Of a stretch of DNA of 20,412 nucleotides, positions 7,770 to 14,522 are shown in pieces. The stretch covers positions 1 through 20,412 of the forward strand of contig MDJN01000203.1 in NCBI GenBank assembly GCA_001995005.1, read 5' to 3'. Numbering within the stretch: the stretch's first letter is position 1; each line of letters begins with the position of its first letter. Source of the stretch: Candidatus Parepulonipiscium sp. PG-Nun2H_MBin03. Its GTDB lineage: Bacteria; Bacillota; Clostridia; Lachnospirales; Cellulosilyticaceae. Below the pieces are notes generated by a model. It had not been told where the DNA came from. It was given only the letters and a program-made list of their open reading frames with translations, and ran no database searches. The translations under genes and the position numbers were made by a program.

Positions 7770-8789
7770 ATGGTAAAAGTATTAGCAGTTGCTGACCCAG
7801 CAGTGGAAGTATATAAAAACATAATAAATGACTATAAAGCAGAGGTGAAATTTGATATTGTCCCTTGGGAAAATTATTTTGATACAATGATGAATGCATT
7901 TAAAGGCAATGCGGATTATGACATAGTTATGGTGGCAGGTCATTTATGGTTACGAGAATTTGTGGAAGCAGATTATTTAGCAGAACTTAATTATGATTTT
8001 GAAGATATACTACCGATTATTGCAAAAGAAATGATGTATGACGGCAAAATTTATTTATCGCCTTCATTTTGTGATGGACATATGATAGTTTATAACAAAG
8101 ATGTATTAAGCAAATTAGTAGACATAAAAGAAGTAATAGACACAAATACGTATATAGAATGGGCACAAAAGCTGGCTGACAGCGGAATAGAAACCCCAGT
8201 AGCAATGAAAGCTCATGCCTCAGAAATATTTTTGGATGCATTGCCATACTTAAGAGAACATGGCGTAGATGTGTATGGTCCTGATGGTGCATGTAACTTT
8301 ACAAGCGAGCAATTAGGAAAATATTTGACGTTGAAAAAACACGCTCATATAGATACTCACACATATGGAAACGATGAAATTAAAGATGCAATAATAAGTG
8401 GGGAAGCAGTGCTTGCAACTACTTGGAGTGGTCAATTAGGGGTAATAGCTAGTCAATGTAAAAATGCAAATAGTTTAGGATATGCTACATTTGATAAGGC
8501 TTGGAACGTGACATGGTCATTTGCGGTGTGTGAGTCTAGTGAAAATAAGCAACAAGCAATGGATTTTCTAGCTTATCTTAGAACCCCTAAAATAGATAAA
8601 AAAGTTGGAGAATATTGCGGAGCTCCTGTTAGAAAAAGTAGCTATACTACTGGAAATTGCCCATGGTATGATATACAGCTTAAAATGATAGAAGAATATG
8701 CAACTCCATTACCGGATGTAGCAGATTTATCCACTAAAAATCAGCAGTTATATGATACGATATATAATGAATTTAAAGGGGCGGTATGA
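7770..8789 (+). CDS. Solute-binding-protein homologue lacking a signal peptide (cytoplasmic SBP_bac_1 fold)
   Basis: The 339-residue sequence looks like a family-1 extracellular solute-binding protein. It opens with a beta strand (MVKVLAVADP), has YDIVMVAGHLWLREFVEADYLAEL near residues 49-72, a second-lobe pattern DAIISGEAVLATTWSGQLG near 205-224, and WSFAVCESSENKQQAMDFLAYL near 250-271. Such proteins are normally exported or lipid-anchored. Here the mature domain starts at residue 1 with no hydrophobic segment or lipobox. The start codon abuts the pduL stop (TAG-ATG), so no upstream in-frame extension is possible. It also overlaps the next gene by 4 nt, so it is embedded in the BMC operon. 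It may be a cytosolic ligand sensor, carrier, or an enzyme built on the periplasmic-binding fold. Ligand and function are unknown to me. Confidence 0.75.
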   Translation: MVKVLAVADPAVEVYKNIINDYKAEVKFDIVPWENYFDTMMNAFKGNADYDIVMVAGHLWLREFVEADYLAELNYDFEDILPIIAKEMMYDGKIYLSPSFCDGHMIVYNKDVLSKLVDIKEVIDTNTYIEWAQKLADSGIETPVAMKAHASEIFLDALPYLREHGVDVYGPDGACNFTSEQLGKYLTLKKHAHIDTHTYGNDEIKDAIISGEAVLATTWSGQLGVIASQCKNANSLGYATFDKAWNVTWSFAVCESSENKQQAMDFLAYLRTPKIDKKVGEYCGAPVRKSSYTTGNCPWYDIQLKMIEEYATPLPDVADLSTKNQQLYDTIYNEFKGAV

Positions 8790-10120
8790 TGAAAGTTATA
8801 ATTATTGGAGGAGTGGCAGCTGGAATGTCTGCTGCTTCAAAAATTAAGAGAATAGATAAAAATGTAGAAGTCATAGTATACGAAAAAGGGGAGCATATTT
8901 CATATGGTGCGTGCGGATTACCTTATTTTGTAGGCGGATTTAATGATGATTATACTAAAATGATAGCTAGGAGCAAAGAAGCGTTTGAAGCAATAGGAAT
9001 AGAAGTTAAATTGAAACATGAAGTGCTTATGATCAAAGAAAAGGATAAAAAGATATTAGTCCATAATCATATAACAGGGGATACGAATATAGAAAGTTAC
9101 GATAAACTAGTTATATCAACAGGTGCAAGTGTAGTTGTACCACCGGTTAAAGGGGTGTGCAGGCAAGAAGTATATTATTTAAAAACCCTAGAAGATGGAC
9201 TGAAATTGCAAAAAGTTGCACAACAGCCACATATTAGAAATGTTATTGTTATAGGGGCAGGTTATATTGGTATAGAAGTAGTAGATGCATTTTTGCACTT
9301 AGGTAAGAATGTTACTTGTATTGAGTTTGGTAACCATATACTAGCTCCATTTGATAGCGAAATAAGCGATGTGGCACTGGACCATTTAAAACAAAAAGGT
9401 GCAAATATAAAATTATCGGAAAAAGTAATTGAGTTTACAGATGCACCAGTAGGGTGTAATGTAATTACAGATAAAACAAAATATAGTGCAGACCTTGTTG
9501 TAATGTCTGTTGGAGTAAGACCGAATACTCAATTTTTAGAGAATACTAAAATAAATGTAGCAGGTAATGGGGCGATAATTGTAGATAGGCAAATGCGAAC
9601 TTCTATACCAGATATTTATGCAGCAGGTGATTGTGCTTTAGTTTACCATAAAAGCATGCAAGAAGATGTATATCTTCCACTGGGCACAACTGCAAATAAA
9701 TGTGGCCGTATTGTAGGAGAAAATATTATGGGTGCACATAAAACTTTTGTAGGTGCATTAGGCTCTGCAGGTATTAAAGTGGGTGATTTGGAATTAGGTC
9801 GAACAGGGCTTAAAGAAAGTGACGCTAATAGACTAAAACTAAATTATAAAACAGTTGTGGTAGACTCATATGACCATCCAATGTATTACCCTAACCCTAC
9901 CATTATAAAAATAAAGTTAATATATGAAGTAGGTACTAAGAAAATTTTAGGGGCACAGGCTATAGGTGAAAAAGGTGTTATACTAAGGATAGATATGTTT
10001 GCAATTGCAATTCATAATGAGATGACAACAGATGATTTGGGCATGACAGATTTGATATATGCACCACCGTTTGCAGGTGTGTGGGATGCAGTGCATATCG
10101 CATGTAATATAGCAAAATAA
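8786..10120 (+). CDS. FAD-dependent pyridine nucleotide-disulfide oxidoreductase (NADH oxidase / CoA-disulfide reductase family)
   Basis: Class of single-cysteine flavoenzymes that includes NADH oxidase (Nox), NADH peroxidase and CoA-disulfide reductase. The 444 residues show the FAD-binding VIIIGGVAAGMSAA at the N-terminus, the redox-active Cys in SYGACGLPYF (C43, or C42 if ATG at 8789 is used), the NAD-binding GAGYIG at 157-162, the second FAD motif DIYAAGDCALV, and the C-terminal dimerisation block ending LIYAPPFAGVWD. No rhodanese domain is fused. ATG at 8786 overlaps the previous stop (ATGA). In this operon it could reoxidise the NADH made by the aldehyde dehydrogenase, or keep CoA and other thiols reduced. 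No alcohol dehydrogenase is nearby to do the former. Which reaction it catalyses cannot be decided from sequence alone. Confidence 0.9.
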   Translation: MMKVIIIGGVAAGMSAASKIKRIDKNVEVIVYEKGEHISYGACGLPYFVGGFNDDYTKMIARSKEAFEAIGIEVKLKHEVLMIKEKDKKILVHNHITGDTNIESYDKLVISTGASVVVPPVKGVCRQEVYYLKTLEDGLKLQKVAQQPHIRNVIVIGAGYIGIEVVDAFLHLGKNVTCIEFGNHILAPFDSEISDVALDHLKQKGANIKLSEKVIEFTDAPVGCNVITDKTKYSADLVVMSVGVRPNTQFLENTKINVAGNGAIIVDRQMRTSIPDIYAAGDCALVYHKSMQEDVYLPLGTTANKCGRIVGENIMGAHKTFVGALGSAGIKVGDLELGRTGLKESDANRLKLNYKTVVVDSYDHPMYYPNPTIIKIKLIYEVGTKKILGAQAIGEKGVILRIDMFAIAIHNEMTTDDLGMTDLIYAPPFAGVWDAVHIACNIAK

Positions 10121-10130
10121 GGAGAGACAG

Positions 10131-10928
10131 ATGAAGAGTAAACTAACTAATATAGTAGATGCTATAAAATTAATAGAAGATCATCACACATTAGGAGTGG
10201 GCGGAAATGTATTGCATCGTGCACCGATGGCGTTGGTACGAGAGATTGCACGGGCGAAGAAAAAATCCCTTAAAGTTATTAAAACAGCTGGGGCGATGGA
10301 TGTAGACGTGTTATGTGCAGCAAAGTGTGTAGAAAGTGTAGATGCTGGCTTTATTAGCTATGAAAGTGAATATGGCTTTGCAAATTTTTATAGAAAGGCT
10401 GTGCAATTAGGCGAGGTAAAAGCTAATGAGCACGCTTGTTATACTGTAATATCTGCATTAAGAGCAGCATCTTTTGGAGTATCATTTATGCCAGTCAAAG
10501 GTATGCAAGTTAGCGATTTAATAGATGCAAATGATTATTTCAAACAAATAAGTGACCCATTTACAAATGAGATGGTGACTGTGGTTCGAGCGATACGCCC
10601 AGATGTAACTATAGTACATGTGCAAGAGGCCGATATGTACGGCAATGCAAAGATATATGGACCTGTGTTTGATGATTATACATTAATCACAGCTTCTAAA
10701 AAAGTTATAATATCTGCAGAAAAAATTATAGATACTAGTGAATTTATGGCACCTGTAAATATCCCGCATTTTATGGTTGATGCAGTAGTAAAAGTTGAAG
10801 GTGGAGCTATACCAAATTCGTGTGATAGATTTTATGATATAGATGTATCTGGAATTGAAATGTTTAGAAGTAATACGAATATAGATGAATATCTAAGAAA
10901 ATATGAACATTTAGATAGGAGGGGTTAA
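10131..10928 (+). CDS. CoA-transferase-like protein, subunit A (GctA/IpdA family)
   Basis: Class I CoA-transferase fold, A subunit. The 265 residues have LTNIVDAIKLIED followed by a glycine turn GVGGNVLHRAPMALVREI (about 22-39), then TAGAMDVDVLCAAKCVESVDAGFISYE (about 52-78) and SFGVSFMPVKG, all typical of glutaconate CoA-transferase alpha and IpdA-like proteins. ATG at 10131 follows AAGGAGA. The partner subunit starts one base after this stop codon, so the two are made as a pair. Expected role would be moving CoA between acyl groups, but the B subunit appears to lack the catalytic glutamate. E100, just before the block leading to SFGVSFMP, may be the acidic residue used by IpdA-type hydrolases; that assignment is tentative. 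Confidence 0.88.
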   Translation: MKSKLTNIVDAIKLIEDHHTLGVGGNVLHRAPMALVREIARAKKKSLKVIKTAGAMDVDVLCAAKCVESVDAGFISYESEYGFANFYRKAVQLGEVKANEHACYTVISALRAASFGVSFMPVKGMQVSDLIDANDYFKQISDPFTNEMVTVVRAIRPDVTIVHVQEADMYGNAKIYGPVFDDYTLITASKKVIISAEKIIDTSEFMAPVNIPHFMVDAVVKVEGGAIPNSCDRFYDIDVSGIEMFRSNTNIDEYLRKYEHLDRRG

Positions 10929-10929
10929 A

Positions 10930-11643
10930 ATGAGAATATGTGATATCATGATATGTGCTATGTCTAGATTAATCAAAAATGGGGATACAGTTTTTCATGG
11001 AGTTTCGTCTCATATGCCTATGGTAGCAACGATACTAGCAAAGGCCACACATGCACCAGATGCTGTGCACTTAAATATTCCAGGTGGAGTAGACCCGTAT
11101 AAAGTGCAGTTAAAAAAATATACAAGTGCAGGAAGTGAATTAACTCATTCTAGTATAAGTAATTTTCCGTTATCTCAAGTGTTTGACTTGTCTATGAGAG
11201 GAGGGCTTGATGTAGCGTTTTTAAGTGGGGTACAATTTGATAATAAAGGTAATGTCAATGCATCAGTAATAGGTGATTATAATAAGCCAAAGGTAAGAAT
11301 GCCCGGAGGTGCTGGAAGTGCAGTTTTAATCCCTACTGCACATAATGCTATAATTTGGCGTACAAAGCACGATGTGCGTACATTTGTGTCTAAAGTTGAT
11401 TTTGTAACTACCCGTGGGAATGTGAAATATATAGTAACACCGCTATGTGTATTTAAAATGCATGAAGGGGAGCTGATTTTAGATACAATTCACCCAACTT
11501 CTAATATTGAAGAGGTTGCTGCTAATACAGGATTTCCTATTAGATATATAGATATAAAGTATACAGAATTGCCTACAAAAACAGAGCTTGATATGCTAAA
11601 TAGAATTGACCCAAATGACTATAGGAATATAGAGTTTAAATAA
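10930..11643 (+). CDS. CoA-transferase-like protein, subunit B (GctB/IpdB family), catalytic Glu apparently replaced
   Basis: B subunit of the pair. The 237 residues align well with glutaconate CoA-transferase beta as I remember it: APDAVHLNIPGGVD here against APDCHIIVESGLMD there, and later GNVNASVIGDYNKPKVRMPG. In that gapless alignment the catalytic Glu54 of the Acidaminococcus enzyme falls on Ile50, and no Glu occurs in the surrounding loop. Such a loss is known in IpdAB, a CoA-transferase-fold C-C hydrolase. ATG at 10930 has an AGGAGGGG sequence shortly upstream, within the end of subunit A. It is the last gene of the catabolic operon; the next stretch (11644-11829) separates it from an independent gene. 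So this pair may be a thioester-handling hydrolase or lyase rather than a transferase. Confidence 0.87.
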   Translation: MRICDIMICAMSRLIKNGDTVFHGVSSHMPMVATILAKATHAPDAVHLNIPGGVDPYKVQLKKYTSAGSELTHSSISNFPLSQVFDLSMRGGLDVAFLSGVQFDNKGNVNASVIGDYNKPKVRMPGGAGSAVLIPTAHNAIIWRTKHDVRTFVSKVDFVTTRGNVKYIVTPLCVFKMHEGELILDTIHPTSNIEEVAANTGFPIRYIDIKYTELPTKTELDMLNRIDPNDYRNIEFK

Positions 11644-11680
11644 ATTATTAATTTACGTTAATCTAATTTACATCTTTTTT
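11641..11680 (+). terminator. Weak AT-only hairpin plus T6, possible end of the BMC operon transcript
   Basis: TAAATTA at 11641-11647 can pair with TAATTTA at 11664-11670, with an inner TTAA/TTAA pairing (11648-11651 with 11658-11661). A TTTTTT run stands at 11675-11680. The stem has no G or C pair, so it would be a weak terminator. It overlaps the left end of the repeat structure described next. I saw no better terminator after the CoA-transferase genes. Confidence 0.25.
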
Positions 11681-11764
11681 ATTAAAAGTCCAACCCTATT
11701 GAGGTAAGATTTTGCAAAATTCAATCCAACATAACATGAATTAGATTGACGTGATTATTAATTT
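11644..11764. repeat. MITE-like structure: 14-bp inverted repeat bordered by an exact 11-bp direct repeat
   Basis: ATTATTAATTT occurs at 11644-11654 and again at 11754-11764. Just inside lie ACGTTAATCTAATT (11655-11668) and AATTAGATTGACGT (11739-11752), which are inverted repeats matching at 13 of 14 positions, with one spare base (11753) at the right. The roughly 99-bp unit between the direct repeats contains no ORF but holds a perfect 12-bp palindrome ATTTTGCAAAAT at 11709-11720. The arrangement resembles a short transposon remnant with a target-site duplication. It could instead be a regulatory hairpin; only one copy is visible here. Confidence 0.45.
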
Positions 11765-11771
11765 CCAATAG

Positions 11772-11800
11772 TTGACATATTGTGCTATAAATAGTACAAT
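11772..11800 (+). promoter_or_regulatory. Sigma-A-type promoter with dyad over the -10 region
   Basis: TTGACA at 11772-11777 and TACAAT at 11795-11800 are separated by 17 bases, close to consensus. Within the spacer and the -10 box lies an imperfect dyad, ATTGTGCTAT (11779-11788) and ATAGTACAAT (11791-11800), matching at 9 of 10 positions around a 2-bp centre. A regulator bound there would cover the -10 box, so this is a candidate operator. The downstream gene starts at 11830 with AGGAGA about 10 bases before. Confidence 0.7.
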
Positions 11801-11829
11801 AAATCTAAAAAATAACAGGAGAAATTAAG

Positions 11830-12579
11830 ATGCATAGTTTATTTAATACGACAATTTTATTATCTTTAGGAGCAGCGGTGGCTAGTAATATAACTACTGA
11901 ACAAGTTACACAAACACCGGATTTAGTTGTAGTAAATGCAGAAGTGGCGGCTATAGACAGAGGGTTATTAGTAATTGGGCTAGATGAAAATTTTAGTGGT
12001 TTATGCAATGTCAATACTACAAACATAATTTTAGATGACGACCTAACTGTAGGTGATACTATTGAGATTACTTTTGATGGTAATATAATGGAGAGTTGGC
12101 CCGCTCAGATTGGTAAAGTGGATAGTATTGTAATTACACATCAAGGGAGTGACACGCTAAATGTATATCGTGAGGCGTTTTATGATTTAAGATATACAGA
12201 TATTGATTTAGATAGACAAGCAGAATTAATAGCAGTAGATTTAACTGAAGTTACTAATCTAAATGATAGCCAAAAGCAGGCTTTACTATACTTAGTATCT
12301 TGTGATATCGATTTGTTTGATAAAATATATGAGTCAACATTTACTGAGTTAGAACAGCAAGGATTTATTAAAAATGAAGAGGTAGAGGATACATTTTTTA
12401 CCTATTTTGAAAATGGTGTAATATATACTTTGAAAAACCATCAAGAAGATGTGCATAATTTTAGTTTTGATATAGAAAAGTGGACATCTTCTCTAGGTGC
12501 TATTGGTTTTTCAGAATGTACAGCTACGCTAAAAGATGATATTTATATATGGACAATAGGGGAAACTTGGGCATATTAA
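11830..12579 (+). CDS. Probably exported protein with DUF3221-like N-terminal domain, function unknown
   Basis: The 249-residue protein has a short hydrophobic N-terminus (residues about 9-18) followed by AVA-S, a possible signal peptidase I site after A18. The n-region lacks Lys or Arg, so export is likely but not certain. Residues about 30-105 resemble the DUF3221/OB-like family: alternating beta strands with VNAEVAAID, LTVGDTIEITFDG and ESWPAQIGKVDSIVI. The remaining ~140 residues, rich in acidic side chains, I do not recognise. ATG at 11830 follows AGGAGA at a good distance. The gene has its own promoter and a terminator, so it is monocistronic and probably unrelated to the BMC operon. 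It lies between the catabolic operon and the housekeeping genes, convergent with rqcH. Confidence 0.8.
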   Translation: MHSLFNTTILLSLGAAVASNITTEQVTQTPDLVVVNAEVAAIDRGLLVIGLDENFSGLCNVNTTNIILDDDLTVGDTIEITFDGNIMESWPAQIGKVDSIVITHQGSDTLNVYREAFYDLRYTDIDLDRQAELIAVDLTEVTNLNDSQKQALLYLVSCDIDLFDKIYESTFTELEQQGFIKNEEVEDTFFTYFENGVIYTLKNHQEDVHNFSFDIEKWTSSLGAIGFSECTATLKDDIYIWTIGETWAY

Positions 12580-12582
12580 TAG

Positions 12583-12609
12583 ATAGGCGATTAACCCGCC
12601 TATTTGTTT
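12583..12609 (+). terminator. Hairpin terminator for the DUF3221-like gene, overlapping the end of rqcH
   Basis: ATAGGCG at 12583-12589 pairs with CGCCTAT at 12597-12603 around a 7-nt loop, followed by TTTGTTT. It stands 4 bases after the stop codon of the + strand gene. Its right arm overlaps the stop codon of the convergent minus-strand rqcH (12600-12602), so it may serve both directions, although the T-rich tail favours the + strand. Confidence 0.7.
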
Positions 12610-14363
12610 GTGACTGCAAGTAGCATATTTACCTCATTTTCGGTAGGGGTAACGGATAGAGTTTTGAAGTTATTATATATAACCATACCTGGCTTTTGGC
12701 TAGGTATTTTTTTTATGTTTTTACGAAGAGTATAGTCGATTTGTACATTACTAGACAATCTAGCACTACTATGATATGCAGCTAAAATAGCACCTTCGTA
12801 TAAATCTTGATTGGTGAATTCGTACCCATTTTGAGATTTAATGATTACATGTGAGCCGGCACCATTTTTTAAGTGCAACCACATATCATGTGCTTTTGCA
12901 AATTTCATAGTAAGTTCATCATTTTGATAATTGTTTTTTCCAACATAAATATCCAGATTAGAACTAGTTTTAAAATGCAAATATGGTTGCTTATTTTTAG
13001 TCTTCTTTTTGGAGTCTTTTAACTTACGTTTTAAGTACCCCATATCTATAAGTTCTTGGCGCAGTTCCATTATATCAGTTTCGTTTTCTAACATATCTAA
13101 ACATACTAGCACAGACTGTAGATATTTTAAATCATCTTTAATAATGTCTAATTGTTCTAAGGCTGCTGAGTGAGCTCTTTTTAACTTAGAATACTTTTTG
13201 AAATAAGCTTGTGCATTTTCGATAGCCGACTTATTGGTATCTAGTGGGATAACTATTTCCTGAGGGTTAGTGTCATAATAGTTTAGCGTAGTAAAATTGT
13301 TATCCCCAGGGGTTATGTTATAAGAATAAGCGGTAATCAGCTCACCATAGATTTTAAATAACTCATTATCTGTGCTAGTTTTTACTGCTTGTTGAAGCAG
13401 AGCTTCTTTTCTGGTGGTTCTGTCAATAAAAGTTATTATTAATTTTTTAATGTCAGCAGTCTTTTGTGAAATGTTATAACGATGATTTTTTGTATGTGTA
13501 AATTGTTCTAATATATCATTTATAGATTGGTTATGAGTTTTTTTATCAGCTTCTATAATGGGTAGGTCAAATGAATAATAATCAACTAAGTCGCCATCTT
13601 GTGTTTCATAAAGTGTAGGCGTAAAATTTGCTGATTTTACATAAGTTATAATATTATTAAAGGCATTGTATAAAGCTAATAATCCATTTTCTGATATATC
13701 TTTTGCATGTGAGTCAAGTTTAGCATCAAGACATATTTGACGTGATATTAAAGGGCTTAGCCCGCTGAAAGTTTGATATAATCTTTTATATATCTCATTA
13801 TCTAAGCTAGAGATTGCTTCTATAAAAGTTAATTTGTTTACTAACAGTGGGTTTAACTTATCCTGATTTGGTGGATAATTATATATATAGTTAGGTAAAA
13901 TGGGTCTTACTTTAGATTTATCATAAGAAATATGTTTGATACTATCTAGTATTAAATTATCTTCTTTTATAAGAATGATATTACTATGCCTGCCCATGAT
14001 TTCTAGTATTAATATTTTATTAGTAATATCCCCTAGCTCGTCTTTTGCCTCAATGCAAATTTTTACAATTCTCTCAAAATTAGGCTGAATTATATCTATA
14101 ATTTTACCACCTCCAATATGTTTTCTAAGAAACATACAAAACATTGGGGGTGTATTGGTTTCATTTTTACTAAGTGTGCTAAAATTAATTCTTGGATACT
14201 GACTACCTGCATTAAGTAGAAGTTTATAATTCGTTTTATTATTTCGTATAGTAAGTAATAACTCGGCTTGTTCTAATTGATAAATTTTATCTATTTTACC
14301 ACCTATAATTTTTTGTTTTAGTTCGTGTATAATATTTGATAATACAATGCCATCCAGTGCCAT
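12600..14363 (-). CDS. rqcH: Rqc2/NEMF homologue RqcH (NFACT protein, formerly FbpA-type)
   Basis: Ribosome quality-control factor that binds stalled 50S-peptidyl-tRNA complexes and directs C-terminal Ala tailing; older annotations call it fibronectin-binding protein. The 587 residues show the NFACT-N domain (MALDGIVLSNIIHEL at the start, NAGSQYPRIN near 51-60, FCMFLRKHIGGGKI near 75-88), helical and coiled-coil middle regions (about 280-440), and the C-terminal NFACT-R domain with IYVGKNNYQNDELTMKFA and DMWLHLKNGAGSHV. The DR pair at 97-98 that I recall for the B. subtilis protein reads E97-R98 here, a conservative change. ATG is at 14361-14363 on the minus strand, with AAGGAGGAC upstream. 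It is divergent from gmk, with which it shares the 159-base region 14364-14522. Confidence 0.95.
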   Translation of the reverse strand: MALDGIVLSNIIHELKQKIIGGKIDKIYQLEQAELLLTIRNNKTNYKLLLNAGSQYPRINFSTLSKNETNTPPMFCMFLRKHIGGGKIIDIIQPNFERIVKICIEAKDELGDITNKILILEIMGRHSNIILIKEDNLILDSIKHISYDKSKVRPILPNYIYNYPPNQDKLNPLLVNKLTFIEAISSLDNEIYKRLYQTFSGLSPLISRQICLDAKLDSHAKDISENGLLALYNAFNNIITYVKSANFTPTLYETQDGDLVDYYSFDLPIIEADKKTHNQSINDILEQFTHTKNHRYNISQKTADIKKLIITFIDRTTRKEALLQQAVKTSTDNELFKIYGELITAYSYNITPGDNNFTTLNYYDTNPQEIVIPLDTNKSAIENAQAYFKKYSKLKRAHSAALEQLDIIKDDLKYLQSVLVCLDMLENETDIMELRQELIDMGYLKRKLKDSKKKTKNKQPYLHFKTSSNLDIYVGKNNYQNDELTMKFAKAHDMWLHLKNGAGSHVIIKSQNGYEFTNQDLYEGAILAAYHSSARLSSNVQIDYTLRKNIKKIPSQKPGMVIYNNFKTLSVTPTENEVNMLLAVTNK

Positions 14364-14522
14364 AAAAGTCCTCCTTTTAAAATATAGGGTTTTGTTAAGT
14401 CGACAGGTTCAAACGTAGATTTAAGCATAACATAAATAGGCTTGAAATAAAAGGTGAACTAGTTTGAAATATGTGTTATAATATAGGAAAAAGGATGATC
14501 ATATTTTTTTAGGAGGGGAATT
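14364..14522. promoter_or_regulatory. Divergent intergenic region between rqcH and gmk
   Basis: The + strand carries an extended -10 box TGTTATAAT (hexamer 14477-14482) with only a poor -35 match 17 bases upstream, giving a start near 14489 for the gmk operon. Its short leader begins with the palindrome ATGATCAT (14495-14502) between an A-run and a run of seven T (14504-14510), then AGGAGGGG before the gmk ATG. On the minus strand TATATT (complement of 14381-14386) is a possible -10 for rqcH; a TTGAAC lies 20 bases farther upstream, too far for a good pair. Nothing else was recognised. Confidence 0.55.

Noticed and set aside
10131..10180. Possible encapsulation peptide at the N-terminus of the CoA-transferase-like subunit A (LTNIVDAIKLIEDH)
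   Set aside because: This helix is part of the normal start of class I CoA-transferases and runs straight into the glycine turn without a linker, so it gives no evidence of cargo targeting.
11683..11735. Small RNA or riboswitch in the gap before the DUF3221-like gene
   Set aside because: The promoter at 11772-11800 lies downstream of this stretch, so it is not in that gene's leader, and I saw no known riboswitch core. The repeat structure explains the visible symmetry.
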